Source of the DNA: Gnetum montanum
Taxonomy: Eukaryota; Streptophyta; Gnetopsida; Gnetales; Gnetaceae
Assembly: GCA_015680685.1 (NCBI GenBank)
Contig: MNCI01034697.1
Coordinates: 1,654,851-1,718,850 of the forward strand
DNA: 64,000 nt
Direction of reading: 5' to 3'
Below are positions 22,513 to 35,484 of the stretch, piece by piece. Under the pieces are notes generated by a model. It saw nothing but the letters and a program-made list of their open reading frames with translations, had not been told where the DNA came from and searched no databases. Numbering within the stretch: the stretch's first letter is position 1; each line of letters begins with the position of its first letter. The position numbers and the translations under genes are program-made.

Positions 22513-23243
22513 TGTCGTACTTGGACACACACATGACCGGCAATAAAGATCAAGATTACTTCATCATTGCAGCATTCACTTAGTTTATTTATTTGTTATT
22601 TATTTAATGTTATTTATTGCTTTCATAGCGCGGTGTGAGTACGACTTAACTATGAGCATCTACGAGTGTGTACGGCTAGTTAAGGAATCGGTTACTCATC
22701 GTGATTAGTTTCTCACCCTTAAACTCCTAGAAGTGGAACGAGTGCGACTTGATTACGAGCATTTAAGTGTGACTGCTTGGTAGCCCAGTGGTGTAGCTAG
22801 GGGGATCTACGCTTGGTAACCCAGTGGCGTATTTGGGGTCTCCGCTTGGTAATCCCAGTGGTGTACCTAGGCCTATGCTTGGTAGTCCCAATGGCAGTCA
22901 TGCACGAAGTCCAAGATGTGTACGGTTGATCAAGGAATCGGTTGTTCGTCGCACTTAGGCTAGATTAGATTTCCTTACTCTTTTCCTCTTAAGCTTAGAT
23001 TTAGTTAAATATTATTTTCCACTGCCATCAGGAGTAGCGTTAGAATTAGAACACATCATACACCTCATCTAGACTAAACCATACGTGACATATGCAAAAC
23101 TAGTCTAGATGGGAAGACAACGAACTGCGACCTAAGGCTAACTGTCTAGGTGCCACAACTAGTCCATCTGCGGAGTTCCACCGGATCGCACGTGCGACGC
23201 TCGTTTCGTATGGTTGAGTGTAGGGGTACCTCGCCACTCATCA
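22513..23243 (+). repeat. A1 3' LTR, right part (R-U5)
   Basis: Resumes the family-A LTR with TCGTACTTGGACACACACATGACC and ends GCCACTCATCA. A four-unit direct repeat of TTGGTARCCCAGTGG spaced about 33 bp lies at 22775-22905. With 4600-4850 it makes an LTR of about 980 bases, longer than the A2 LTRs. Confidence 0.9.
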
Positions 23244-24432
23244 ATGTATAATTAAAACAAAATGAGAATTCACATATAAACAAATGTAGAACAATACTTA
23301 TAATATTCTTTTATTGAGAACAAAGATTAAAAAAGAAATATCATGTTAATTAAATATTAAATTTTGTTGTGAGAATGCATGTTTACAAAGAAAAAAATAT
23401 TTTAATAAGAAAATACATTCATGTATTTATGTTCAGAATAATAAATAAATTTTTGCTAAAAGAATCCTACTTTAATTAGTGCTTTTAGAAATGTTGGAAA
23501 TTCTTTAAAATTGGTAAAAATGCAAAACATTTTTGGTAATTCTTTTTAAAACTTCCAAGAAAATTTTTATAATTTTCAAAAATTACATAAAAAATTATTG
23601 ATGATTCTTACTAAATTATTTACATTTTGAGTATAGACTCAAATTTTTAGTAGTTCTCATCATATCATAAATAATAAAATATACTAATTATCCTCAACAT
23701 TTCTTCAAGAGATGCTAAAAAAATGATTTTTTTTCCAAAATTATAAATCACCAACCACATATGGTTAGGTTGTACATAACTAACAATACCTTGCAAAAAA
23801 TTTTGTATTATAATGATGGAATGCATAAGATTTGGCCTAGAATTATCTAAACAATAGTGAGAACATGCATTAATAGTTCTCATATACACATTGTTAATGA
23901 CAAGCCCAAATTTGCTAACCATAGAATTGCTTGAGACTTCATTGTTATATTATTATTCACTTATTAGTGTACTACTGATTAAATTATTGAAGGTAGTATG
24001 ATTGAGCTAGCCTTTTACTCCTATAAATCACTTGTGAGTTTTGGGTATCCAACAACAGGTTGTTATCTTTTCTTGTGGTCATCAAATATCATTAGTGTCT
24101 CAACCTTTGTAAACAATATTGTTCAATTTCAATTTTAGCTCTAGTTGAAGAGTAGATTCTGTATTTTATTTTTGTAATTTGCAAGGCATTTTGTAGTAGA
24201 TAAATTTATACTTTGTTCTCATAGGTATTTTGTAGCAGATAAATCTACACTCTATTTATTCTAATTTTTATAAAAATTCTTGATACTTTTTTCTATGATT
24301 CTCTATTATCCTTATTTGGTTTCAAATTATCAATGTTTATCATACTGTGTTCTTCTCTCCTTTGATTTAGTAGTGTTATTTTTCATTTATTAGTGCTATA
24401 TTAAGTTGCATAATGAAACAATTCATTGATAG
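23244..24432. other. AT-rich DNA, probably including a copia LTR
   Basis: No coding is visible. Because a copia-type primer site follows at 24433, the part from about 23940 to 24425 may be its LTR: it has CCTATAAATC at 24020 and ends AATTCA. A short direct repeat with TTTTGTAGYAGATAAAT occurs at about 24190 and 24230. The LTR start is not determined and no partner LTR is seen. Confidence 0.35.
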
Positions 24433-24447
24433 TGGTATCAAAGATTA
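24433..24447 (+). other. Copia-type primer-binding site
   Basis: TGGTATCAAAGATTA closely matches the initiator-methionine tRNA primer site TGGTATCAGAGC used by many copia elements. Confidence 0.6.
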
Positions 24448-24449
24448 AT

Positions 24450-25870
24450 GTTAATTTCTATTATAGAGAGGTTATAGTTTGTTGAGAGATTAGTTGTAGG
24501 TGAGAATAGAGGAGCTTGGAAAATTTTGATGTAGGATATTTTATGCTAAAGAAACTATGAATTATCATTGAAAGACAAAACCATCACCAAACTTGCTATC
24601 ATGTTTGATGAAAACTAGACTAGAATGAATAAAAAGGCTCTTTCTTTCATTTACTCCTATTTTATTTATGGGATTTTGTAATCTCATGTCAAAGTAGCCA
24701 CTATTCATAAATTATAGAAGATGTTGAAGTATAGGTATGATCAACACATTAGTATGAAAGTATTACAATGTTAATAAGGTCTTTGGGTTGAAGATGAAAG
24801 AAGACATCTCTTTACAAATTCATTTGGATGAGCTAAAGGTTCTATTCACTTAGTTAGATAATTCACTAATTACTTTTCAAAAAAATTTAAGAGTTGTTAC
24901 TATTTTGAGTTCCTTGCCCAACTCTTTGAAAATTATATGGGAAACTTTTATGATTGCTTCTTCCTGTATGCATAGTCTAAATATAATTTTTGCAAAGGTA
25001 TTAAATGCAAATAAAAGATTAATGTTTGAATCTTGTAATGAGATTCTTATTAAAAATAAGGGATGATCTCAATTAAAAAGAGAATATCATAAATAAAGAA
25101 AAAGTAAATGAAGATTTGTTAAAAAAGATATTGAATGCAAGTATTACAAGAAAAAAGGCACTATAATAAAGATTGTTGGAAATTAAAATACAAAAATAAA
25201 ATGAAGGAAGCTAAAAATAATAAAAGAAGAAAAAAGCCAAATCAAAACTTTGGAGGAGGTTAAAGTCTTAATGTAGAAAGTGAATAGTTTACTATCATGA
25301 TTGATGTTTCCAATAAGGTAGATATTTTTCTATATTCTTCTTTAAATGTATGAATTTTAGATTTTGGTGCTTCTTTTCATTATTATCTAAATGCTTGCAT
25401 GTTTACCTTTTACAATAAGGTTTTTATTAATTATGTATTTTTGGATGATGATAATAAATGTAAAATTTAAAGAATTTAAAATGTAACTTTGGAAAAGCCT
25501 AATGATCAAAAACTTATTTGAAAACATGTTAGACATGTTCCTTCCCTAGTAAGGGTCTCATTTTAGTAAGATAGTGAGATATTTTTGGATGCTTCATTGC
25601 CTTTAAATTTGGAACTTGGAAAATTACATTAGGCTCTATGATTTTGACTTGTGGACAGAAAGAATAAATAATGTATGTAATGTATGCCAAAGCCATGAAG
25701 AATTCTATAGTTGTGGTGCAAAAGAAAGACATGTTTCTTTGGCATAATAGACTTGGTCACTTGAGTGAATGAAGTATGTAAATTCTTTCTTTCAAAAACT
25801 TGTTGTTTAAGCTTTATTCTATCTCTTTAGAATTTGTATTATTCATAGTGATAAATAGTTATAAGTATAG
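24450..25870 (+). pseudogene. Degenerate Ty1/copia gag and pol start
   Basis: Broken pieces in copia order: a gag core (LQIHLDELKVLF, VVTILSSLPNSLK), a zinc knuckle at about 25135 (CKYYKKKG then HYNKDC after a one-base shift, with one Cys changed to Tyr), the protease start ILDFGASFHYY at about 25360 (active-site DSG changed to DFG), and the pre-integrase block LWHNRLGHLSE at about 25740. Nothing recognisable follows 25870. Many stops and shifts; an old, truncated copy. Confidence 0.6.
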
Positions 25871-26027
25871 GTTCAACATCATAGGTCTTGATGCAATGTA
25901 TGTAGGGGTAATTTCAGCTATAAATATCCATCACCTACCACATTAATGACATTCATTAATGTCATAATAGAGAAACTATTATAGTTTTATTCCATGATTT
26001 CTTGTGGCAATGAGTGAATACTCGTAG

Positions 26028-26998
26028 TGATGAGAGCGGTTAGTCTAGCGGTTAGTCTAGTAGTTATTCTAATTATTAAAGCAGTTACTCTAGCGGTTAC
26101 TCTAATTACTTGAGTGGTTACTCTAGCGGTTACTTTTGCAGTTATTCTAATTATTAGAGTGGTTACTCTAGTGATTACTTTAGTAGTTATTCTAATTATT
26201 AGAGTAGTTACTCTAATTATTAGCAGAGTTGCTCCCAAGTCTATAAATACAGTGCCCAGGTGCACAATTGAAAGAAGTCTTTTAATAGTCAAGTAGCGAA
26301 ACTCTTGTAGTCTGTTTGAATGTTACAGTATTTTCAAAGTGCCCACAGTAGGAGGTCTAAGTGTGGACGGATCTTTATTTGAGCATTATGTACCTGAGCA
26401 CACCTTGTGTACGATAATAAAGACAAGCTCTTTGATTCATCCTTGCAACACTTGAGATTTTTTTTCTTAGGCATTTATTTATTTTATTTTCTTATGCATT
26501 TATTTTATTTTATGCACTTTACATTTTCGTTATTAGCACAACAATTCATTTTGATTAATTAAGCAAATCATTAAATTACACAAGCACGACTACTTCGAGC
26601 ATGCGTGTAATGCTTGGTAACCCAGTAACGATTAGTGTTTGGTAATCCCAACAGTGTTGCACTGATTCAAGATGTGTATGGAAAGTGGGAATAGATGCTG
26701 GTGTTAGGATTAGTTAGAACTTAGTTAATGAGTAGTTAAGTTAAATTAGTACTTAGTTACCTTTCTCCTTCTTTACTAGCATAGGACATAAAAACATAAA
26801 AGCTATAAAAATGATATGCCTCAAGCTTACTTAACCATACAATTGTGACATATAGGTAAGCTTGGGAAGACAATGATCAACCAACCTATCCTTGTTCCAC
26901 AAGGGTGAATAAGCACTTAGTCCTTAGAATTTGACTGGATCGTGTGTGAAATGTTCGTATTCGTATGGTTGAGCGTAGGGGTACCTTGTTGCTCATCA
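26028..26998 (+). repeat. B 5' LTR
   Basis: TGATGAGAGCGG to GCTCATCA, 971 bases. U3 is a minisatellite of GGTTACTCTAG motifs, then TATAAATA at 26242-26249; R-U5 carries CTTGGTAACCCAGTAACG-type repeats (about 26613 and 26638). Its R-U5 is recognisably related to family A while U3 is not. Confidence 0.88.
26030..26228 (+). repeat. U3 minisatellite of B
   Basis: Short units (GCGGTTACTCTAG and RTTATTCTAATTATTAGAG) alternate up to just before the TATA box. The same array is at 44037-44277 in the 3' LTR. Reading frames here (RVTTLIIRIT repeats) are artefacts of the repeat. Confidence 0.85.
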
Positions 26999-26999
26999 T

Positions 27000-27017
27000 T
27001 GGTGCTATTGCTGGGGA
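27000..27017 (+). other. B primer-binding site
   Basis: TGGTGCTATTGCTGGGGA, a mutated form of the TGGCGCCGTTGCYGGGGA site (recalled as tRNA-Asp type in Athila elements), one base after the LTR. Confidence 0.7.
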
Positions 27018-27131
27018 CTTAGTTGTTTGTGCACTAATTAGAACTTAGGAAATCATTCACATTGTTGGAATGAATCCTTAGGGTTGATTGAGAAAATAAT
27101 AAACAAGAATACATTGCACATTGAACAGACA

Positions 27132-29729
27132 AGTATGTCTCCTTCTTTGTACGAAAGTGCCTCACTACCTAGGTCTGAAATTGGAAACAATTAATGGCGT
27201 AATACACATGACATTGATCCGCCAATCCCTCAACAAGTTCGAGTGGTATATATTCATCCTGATGAGGATATACCAGACTTCATCTTTATCCTCCATCAAG
27301 ACGAATAACTATGTTGGTGAGACTTAGAAGGTAACATAGTGTTACCTCCCGATCGTTCAGTCTTGAGCATGCTTTTTCATGCTCTCACACGAATTGGCAT
27401 GTCGTAATTACATGCAGAATACATTGTGCAAGACCATGACTTGAGAGAATACCATTCCATAGAGGCACAACATTAAAGGGACTTGCAATAGGAGAGACAT
27501 CATAAGTCTTTGAAGGGTAAGTGGTCCTAGGATGCCCCACATGTCTTAAGCAAAAATGAGGGTGGTGAACCTACCTCAAGTAGTCAGCCACATAATGATG
27601 TTCCTCCCCTTGACTTTGGCCAAGAGGTTGTGTATCAGAACCTTCATTCCACTATTCATAACCTAGGTTTGGATACCCATGGGCACGAAGGGTCCAAAAA
27701 AGAGATACAGACACATGATAAAGATGGACATTCTAATCCACAATCGTGATCGAGGCCATGACTACTGAAGAGAAGGTAGCATACACCATCATGATGATAG
27801 TTCTCCTTCTTCTTCACCTTCATCATCTTCTTCATCCTCTTCTTTAGTATCCAGACATAGTCATAAGGAAAAAGATCATGGGTATAAAGGTAGACAAGTG
27901 GAAGTCATAGACAAAATAGCTAGGAAAGGGGACGAGGGCACTCTAGAGAGTCACGACATAGAAGAAGGGAGAGTAGGAAAGAATGTAGGAATCATAGATG
28001 CCATGGACGAGACAATCACAATGAACCCCTACTCACTACTCAAAGTATGTTAGACATAATTGAGGTTGTTAGAATTCCAAAAAGGCACTAGAAAGATAGT
28101 AGGGTCAAGAGATTAGATATGAACAACATCCCATGATTTGAAGGGGGATACAACGTTGATCCTTAGAATCATTTACAATCATTCCATGATGCGTGTGCCT
28201 TACAGAACATGGAGTAAAAATGGAAAAAAATTAAGTTGTTCCCACAGACATTAGTTAAAGAAGTGGAAAGTTGGTACCATCCTTTAGAACCAGAATCCAT
28301 TTGTAGATGGAGTACTATGTTAGAACTATTTAATGACAAGTACCAAATGTACTTCTAAGTGTCTAACTTGCGAAAGTAAATCCAAGGTTGGAAACAAGGA
28401 GGAAATGAACCCTTGGATGCTACCATGGGTCAATACTATGCACTATTACATCATTGTCCTAGCCATGATTATTCGCAAAGGGATCAACTGTGCCATCTCG
28501 TGGATGGGCTTAGGCATGAAACGAGAAGAACCCTTGGGACTTATGCCCAAGGGAGACTATTCGAGCTTAGGTCCCATCAAATTCAAAGACTATTAGAGCA
28601 AGTTGCTAAGGAAGAAGGTGAGCTACAAAAGAGAGAAAGTGCAAAAGAGTATAACCGAGATCCTTCCCTCCAGAAGAGGGGAGTAAGATTTTGTGAGGAT
28701 GAAGAAGAGTCACCACTCGAAGAGATGGTGAATAGAAAAATTTTGCCTATCCAAAAGATGACATTAGAAGTTTCAGAAAATGTAGACCAAATTTGGGATT
28801 CCCTAGACAATAGATTTCAAACTATTCTTAAAATCATAGAGGAGTTTAGAGAGCAAGGTAGTGATTGTGCAAAAAGAAAAAAGAGAGAAGCTGAATATGT
28901 ATGTAGCAAGGGTAAGGGAAAAGTTTCCATCATTGAAGAGGTTATGGAGTCAGAAATAGATAATGACAATGGATGCAAGATATGTTAATATAACCATCCT
29001 AAGGGATGTTGGCCTATAATCTCACATCTACAGGAGTCTATGGTGTATGCACTCAACCCACAATTGAACAAACGGCAAGCACCCCGAAGGTTACCTTATC
29101 CTCAAGGTAACCCAAGACAGTTCTACCAACCCTTAATGTATTATTTGAGTGGAACTCCACCACAACCAGTTGAGTAATATCAATAGTGGAAATACCCACA
29201 ATCATGGAGAATGCCACCACCAAGGCAATAGTATCCTTACTAGCAACTTGACCTATATGGATATTACGTGCAGTAGCTAGTCTCTCCACATGAGTCTACT
29301 AGTTATGGTACTTCTTAACCTCACTAACAAGCTCGTGAGTATTATGCGACTACCTCTTCTAGGGGTGATATCCCGCATGCATATCATCCTTGTCATCTGG
29401 TCGCATCTCTTCCACCAATGGCTGCACTACCACCTACTCCAACTATGCAAGGTGAAATCCCTACCCAGCCGTAGCAACATAATGCCACAAGGGCTGTTAA
29501 CTCTCAATCTACTATTGGTTCCAAAAACCACATAAAGAAAATACCTTTATTTAGAACTAATAGTCCAACCAAGCCCTTATAATCACAAGCGGCTGATTCC
29601 TTAGATTCCTTAGTATTAATTGAAACTTCGGAGCCCTCTTCAACCCAATCACTACACTCAATGCATATGATCATGCTAACACATGCTGTCACCAATTGGA
29701 TCTAAGCTAGCCACCTTCCCAGGAAATTC
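27132..29729 (+). pseudogene. gag: B gag
   Basis: Frame opens at ATG 27132 and is shared with pol. N-terminal half is riddled with stops. The gag core at 28260-28620 reads WYHPLEPESI, GQYYALLHHCPSHDYS and HETRRTLGTYAQGRL, followed by a charged helical stretch and a zinc-knuckle remnant (CKIC at 28974, then HPKGC). The knuckle family here is CX2CX3HX3-4C, slightly shorter than the usual CX2CX4HX4C. A Pro/Gln-rich tail (29050-29500) precedes protease. Most stops are TAG. Confidence 0.75.
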
Positions 29730-30170
29730 TCTGATCCTGGGAGTCCTCTAATATACTTACAAATTGCTAGAAATGTGTCGTGCAAGGCTCTTTTGGATTC
29801 AGGTTCTGGTGTCAACTTGATTTCTCAAGAAATGTACAAGGCCTAGAACCTGCCTCCATTGAAAAAGAGCAACATACATCTAGAGTTGGCTAACCAGTCC
29901 ATCACTATCCCATCAGGACTAGTGAAAGACATTATTACCACTATTTGTGGGTGGTCATACCTAGCTGACTTCCTAGTGATTCAGGTAAACAACGATAAGG
30001 GGGACTTCCCAATCATAATGGGAAGAGCATGGCTAAGCACCATCGACGCACACCTAGGAATCTGTGATCTTTCCCTAAAAATATCAAAGGAAAATACATT
30101 CGTAAAGATCAAGAAGAGGGAAGTTCCATACATTGCATATAGTGACACAGGGTGTAATTGCATGTAGAGG
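29730..30170 (+). pseudogene. pro: B protease
   Basis: Aspartic protease with the active site LLDSGSGVNLIS (Asp codon at 29796), then ELANQSITIPSG, DFPIIMGRAWLSTIDA at about 30000. It is in frame with gag and RT; TAG at 29847. The closing motif SDTGCNCM ends in TAG at 30165. The same protein is seen decayed in D. Confidence 0.75.
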
Positions 30171-32530
30171 TTATGGTTTGTGCAAAGTTTAACATTGCCT
30201 ACATGCAATCAGTGTGCACAAGTGATTAACATATAAAGATGCCTGTATGCAGCAGCCACACGATAAGAAGACACCCAATGGCTAACAACTAATCAAGAAA
30301 GTAGTTCACTCATATGCATGGAACCAATTGAGGGTTTGAATTGTTCTTACATCGATAGCATAGATGCATTAGAGCAAGTCCATTGCCAACTTCCAAGTCT
30401 TAACCTTGAAAATATCAACTGGGAAAAGTTGGAAATCCCTAAGACATTTAAGCAAGAACCCCTCGAGCTGAAACCATTGCCCACTGGTATGGAATACATG
30501 TTCCTTAAAAATAGAAAACTAGTAATTATCAACACTAAGCTTACTCCTCAATAGAAAGAAGAAATGCTGAAGGTAATAAATAAATGGTCGAAAGCCTTCG
30601 CTTGGTCATATCCCAAATTAATTGGAATAGATCCTAGGATATGCCAACATAGAATTTACACTAACCCCTCCATGAAGCCTCGAAGACAACTGCAAAGGCG
30701 ATTGAACCCGAAGCTAAAGTAAGTAGTTAAGGAAGAAATCAAATAGCTTCTTAAGGCTGGGTTCATATACCCCATTGCTGATAGTGAATGGGATATCCCC
30801 TTAGTTATTGTGCCTAAAAAGGAAGGCAAATGGAGGGTGTGCATAGATTTCAAGCTACTAAATATGGCAACATTCAAAGATCACTTTTCATTGCCATTTG
30901 TTGACCAAGTCTTAGACACCATCGTAGGGCATTGCTATTATAGTTTTTTGGATGGATATAGCAGATATAACCAAATACAAATAGCCCCAGAAGACCAAGC
31001 CAAGACTACATTTACCAGTATTTGGGGAACGTTCACATACAAACAGATGTTTTTTGGCTTGTGCAATCCCCTTGCAATATTTCAACGACTAGTTCTGAGC
31101 ATATTCCAACAACAGATAGGGAATGGCATGGTGGTCTTTATGGACGACTTCTTTACTTATGGAGAAAATTTTGATCAAGCCTTGTACTGGTTAGAGTAAG
31201 TTTTAAAAAGATGTGTAGAAACCAATTTGAGGCTCAACTAGTAAAAATGCTGTTTGATGATCCAAGAAGGTGTAGTACTAGGGCACAAAATCTCACACAC
31301 AAGGATAGAGGTAGACCTTAAGAAAATCAAAATTATCCAAGGAATTACTTGTCAATCGAAAACTCTCAAAGATATTCGGTCATTCCTTGGACATACTGGC
31401 TACTATAGGCGATTTATTGAGAACTTTTCAAAGGTTGCCAAACCATTGGTGGAATTAACAAAAAAGGACATACGTTTCAAGTGGACTAGAGAATGCGAAT
31501 TAGCTTTCCAAAATTTGAAACAGAAGCTAGTAGAAACACTTATTCTACAAGCTCTTGACTGGTCCAAACCATTCCATATCATGACTGACACGTCCAACTA
31601 TGCTTTAGAAGCCATACTTACATAGTTAGATGACCATAAGCATTCTTATTAGATCCACTGTGTAAGTAGAAGTATTGTTGGTGCACAACTTAACTACACT
31701 ACCACAGAGAAAGAATTAATGGCTGTAGTGTTTGCACTAGAAAAGTTTAGACACTATGTATTTGAATATAAAGTATATATACATACATATCATAGTGCAA
31801 TCCGGTTCCTCATTAATAAGCCAATGGTAAGCCCTCGTATCATATGATGGCTTGTAATTTTACAAGAGTTTGATTTAACGATGATCGATTGCAAGGGCAC
31901 TGAGAATGTAATTGCTAATCATTTATCTTGGTTGTGATGGGACAATAAAGAGGATGAGTATCCAATTTCTGATCATTTCCTTAATGAATTCCTCTTTGTT
32001 GGTGTAGTGAATAATCAATCACCCATGGAGACAAACTGGTATAGTAGCATTCTTACCTATCTCCTCACCCAACAAACACCACAAGAGTTAAACCTTAAGA
32101 AGAAGCAATAGTTTCTTCACTGAGCCAAGTACTTTATGAAGATCAATGGGAAACTTTACAAAGTATGTCTTGATGGCTTGGTTCGATGGTGTGTTCTTGA
32201 TATAGATCAACTACGAGTTCTTCAAGATGCTCATGAGGGTCCTTGTGGGGGTCATTACACTGGGAGATGAACGACCTTCAAGATCCTACTTGTAGGATAT
32301 TATTAGCCTACATTATTTTGGGATGCCCATCATTTCATCCAATCTTGTGAGCACTATCAATGTGATGGGGGAATAACTGCTAGAATGGAGGGTTTGCAAC
32401 AATGGATTCAACTGTTAGAACCCTTTGAAATTTGGGGAATTGATTTTATGGGGTCGATTACACCAATGTCCAATGGAAAAGCTTATATTATTGTTGCCAT
32501 TGATTACCTAACAAAATGGGCCAAAGAAGC
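30171..32530 (+). pseudogene. pol: B pol, RT-RNase H-integrase N-terminal part
   Basis: The frame continues from protease without a shift. RT: WRVCIDFKLLNMATF, YSFLDGYSRYNQIQI, active site VFMDDFF (about 31136). RNase H: IMTDTSNYALEAIL, ALEKFRHYVF. Integrase: HEGPCGGHYTGR, then a zinc pair in which the second Cys of the CX2C is Tyr (SCEHYQCDG), and WGIDFMGSI with the first catalytic Asp. It breaks off after AIDYLTKWAKEA where A2 begins. At least ten stops, mainly TAG. Confidence 0.85.
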
Positions 32531-33373
32531 TAATGAGACGCGATTCGCATAGGCCGCGATATCGCGTCCGCCGCCATATCTATAAATAAGACATGGCACT
32601 CCCTTGTTTGGGATCCTAGTTTTAGAGTAGCGAAGCTCTAGCAGTTTGATCCCTCCAGAGTTAGAGTTTTTCCCATGTTTGCCCGTAGTGTGGTGAATGT
32701 AATTGTACGGTGTCTTTATTCAAGTGTGTCATACTTGGACACACACATGACCAGTAATAAAGATTGAGATTACTTCATCATTGCAGCCCTCACTTTGTTA
32801 TTTATTTATTTGTTATTTATTTAATGTTATTTACTATTTTCTCTCTCTCACCCTTAAACTCCTAGAACGCGGAACGAGTATGACTTGATTACTAGCATTT
32901 AAGTGTGACTGCTTGGTAGCCCAGTGGTGTAGCTAGGATCTACGCTTGGTAACCCAGTGGCGTATTTGGGATCTACACTTGGTAATCCCAGTGGCGTACC
33001 TAGGATCTACGCTTGGTAGTCCCAGTGGTAGTCATGCACGAGGTCCAAGATGTGTATGGTTGATCAAGGAATCGGTTGCTCATCGCACTTAGGCTAGATT
33101 ATATTTTCTTACTCTTTTCCTCCTAGCTTAGATTAGTTAATTATTACTTTCCACTGTCTTCAGGAGTAGCATAGATTAGGAACACATCATACACCTCATC
33201 TGGACTAAACCATATGTGACAAGTACAATACTAGTCCAGGTGGGAAGACAACAAACTGCGACCTAAGTATAACTATCTAGGTGCCATAACTAGTCCATTT
33301 GTAGAGTTCGACCGAATCACGCATGCAGCGCTCGTTTCATATGGTTGAGTGTAGGGGTACTTGCCACTCATCA
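32531..33373 (+). repeat. A2 5' LTR
   Basis: Starts TAATGAGACGCG where the 3' copy has TGATGAGATGC, so the terminal TG has become TA. U3 has only one GATATCGCG unit; the 3' LTR has an extra stretch, suggesting a deletion between repeats. TATAAATA at 32581-32588; U5 has four 33-bp TTGGTARCCCAGTGG repeats (32911-33035). Confidence 0.88.
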
Positions 33374-33374
33374 T

Positions 33375-33392
33375 TGGCGCCGTTGCTGGGGA
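33375..33392 (+). other. A2 primer-binding site
   Basis: TGGCGCCGTTGCTGGGGA, one base inside the LTR; the best-preserved primer site in the window and of the type recalled as tRNA-Asp. Confidence 0.85.
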
Positions 33393-33504
33393 TGGTGCTA
33401 GTTATCTAGATTAGTTATATCATACAAGGTTGTTGTAAAGGACTTAATGATATATCTTTCAGAAAATAATAATTATAAAAAGTCACATAGATTCACACAC
33501 AACA

Positions 33505-35484
33505 ATGCCTCTCCTGCAAGATAATAATAACGCCACACTTAGTGAGGAAGTTCATTGGAGAACCAATGAACTATATGACGATGAAGATTGGAGTATACAA
33601 CCTGAAGTGGGAGTTTCCTATAAGCATGAACAAAAACAACGTCATCATAATACATGAAAGCCTAACTTACCTGATGACGATGAACCCCCACTGGCCACTA
33701 CAAGCTTAATGTAAATACAAGAGGCTGTTCAAATCTCACGTAGGCATCATAAAGAGAGCCATCTACCCAGGCTTGATTTAAATAACTTTCCTAATATTTT
33801 AGGAGGCTATGACTTAGATCTGTATCAACATTTACTAGCCTTCTATGATGCCTGCACATGGAATAACATTGATAATAGTTGGCAAAAACTTAAGCTCTTT
33901 CTTATGATACTAGTTGATCAAGCAAAAGTATGATATAGATCGTTAAAACCAAACTTGATACAACATTGGTCAACAATGGTAGAGGTCTTTAACGAAAAAT
34001 ATCAAACCTACGCAAGAGTGTCAGCCTTGAGGAAACAAATCCAAGGATGGAAACAAGCACAACATGAACCCTTGGAAATGGCCTTAGAAAAATATTATGC
34101 ACTGTTAAACAACTGTCCAGGCCATGGGTTTTCCGAGAAAAGGCTAATGTACCATATTATCGATGGGCTATGTAATGAAACAAGAGAAACCTTAGGAACA
34201 TATGCCCAAGGTCAATTATACAACCTATGAACCCATCAAATCCAAGAGCTTATTCAAAGGATAGCAAAAGAAGAAGGAGAATTAGCTACATGGGAGAGTG
34301 TTGAAAAACATCAACAGGACCAAAATATTAACTCAACAAAGGTCCATGATCATAACAAGGAGAGATCAACAAATCTCAAGGTGGAAACATCATCTTTTCC
34401 AATACAACAATCGTTAGAAGAAGCTGAGGCAAAGATCAATAAGATGTTGGAATGGATGAATCAAAAGTGTGGAAAATATATCAACACCATTGGAGATAGA
34501 GTTTTGACAACCCACAAAGCAGGACAAAATAGTAGGCATTCGGAGAAAAAGAACGAAGGGAATAAGCGCTCAACTGCCAATCATACATATGAATGCAACA
34601 TATGCCTGTACGATCACCCCAAAGGCCAATGCCCAATACTGTTACATCTACATGAGCATTGGGGAAACACGTTACATCCAGAGTTCGTATAGAGATACTG
34701 TGTTGGATCACAGTGGCAACAATCCCAATCGTGGGGGAATCCACCCTTAGACTGGAGACACCCTTCGCTTTTTCTGAATCCAAATGCTTATCATGTCCAA
34801 CACCCTATTTCTTCAACTGGGCCAACATACTCTATCTCACCACAATACCATCCTCCACAATACTATCAACCCATACCTCCAAGACAACCACCACCTTGTG
34901 CACCTTACATCCCTCCTAACTTTCAACATTCTTATCCTTTCCCTCCTTTCACAAAGTCACCAACTATTCCTAAGGTGTATGTAGCACCACAACCCACGAA
35001 CAACACTTGTGCTATTGCTAATAATAGCAGTGAAGATCCTTGTCAACATCAAAAGTATCCTTTCTTTAAACACGGCCATAGGAAGGGACAACATAACTTT
35101 GAGGACACTGCATCTTCCAACCTAGCACAAGTCCCACAATGTGGTGCATCCTTACCTTCAAACCCAATGCCTCATGTAACTTCATCAGGGCCACCAACTT
35201 ACACTCCAAAAACCACAAGGCCCAATGAACACAACCATGGGAGGCATCATCCTAATCCTTGCATACCATCTAATGGTCCTAAATATCATAGTGGGTCAAC
35301 TCGTTATCCGGGAACTACATCGTATGAAGTGCCCCACTATGCTTATTATGAAGTGTGTGAAATCCAAGGTGATAAGTATGGACTAGTTTCAATATTTTCA
35401 ATATGCAAGGATCCTTTTGTCCCATTTATTAATCCTTGCCATACTCAACCATTTAGTTATGGGGGATATCCCCCATTTCACTAA
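33505..35484 (+). pseudogene. gag: A2 gag
   Basis: One frame of 660 codons from ATG 33505. The core at 33955-34230 reads LRKQIQGWKQAQHEPLEMAL, KYYALLNNCPGHGFS and ETRETLGTYAQGQL; a zinc knuckle CNICLYDHPKGQC lies at about 34594-34632 (CX2CX3HX4C). The C-terminal third is rich in Pro, Gln and Tyr and ends YGGYPPFH. Stops at about 33655 and 33712 and at 33931, 34228 and 34690 are all single transitions away from a sense codon; no frameshift. Unlike B, translation ends here instead of running into protease. Confidence 0.85.

Larger units (their letters stand above)
1..23243 (+). mobile_element. Athila-like element A1, 3' part, split by Tat1
   Basis: The first 4,850 bases align throughout with 35601-40630 in the second family-A copy (A2), including non-coding leader, internal promoter, accessory gene and 3' LTR start. 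The LTR breaks off at 4850 and resumes at about 22513, and the gap is exactly the Tat1 element. The 5' LTR, gag and any pol lie before the window, so it is unknown whether this copy had pol. Orientation is plus. Family assignment rests on A2, whose gag and tRNA-Asp-type primer site look Athila-like. Confidence 0.85.

Noticed and set aside
25987-26296. Frames of RVTTLIIRIT-type repeats (also 43964-44354)
   Set aside because: Produced by the U3 minisatellite of element B.
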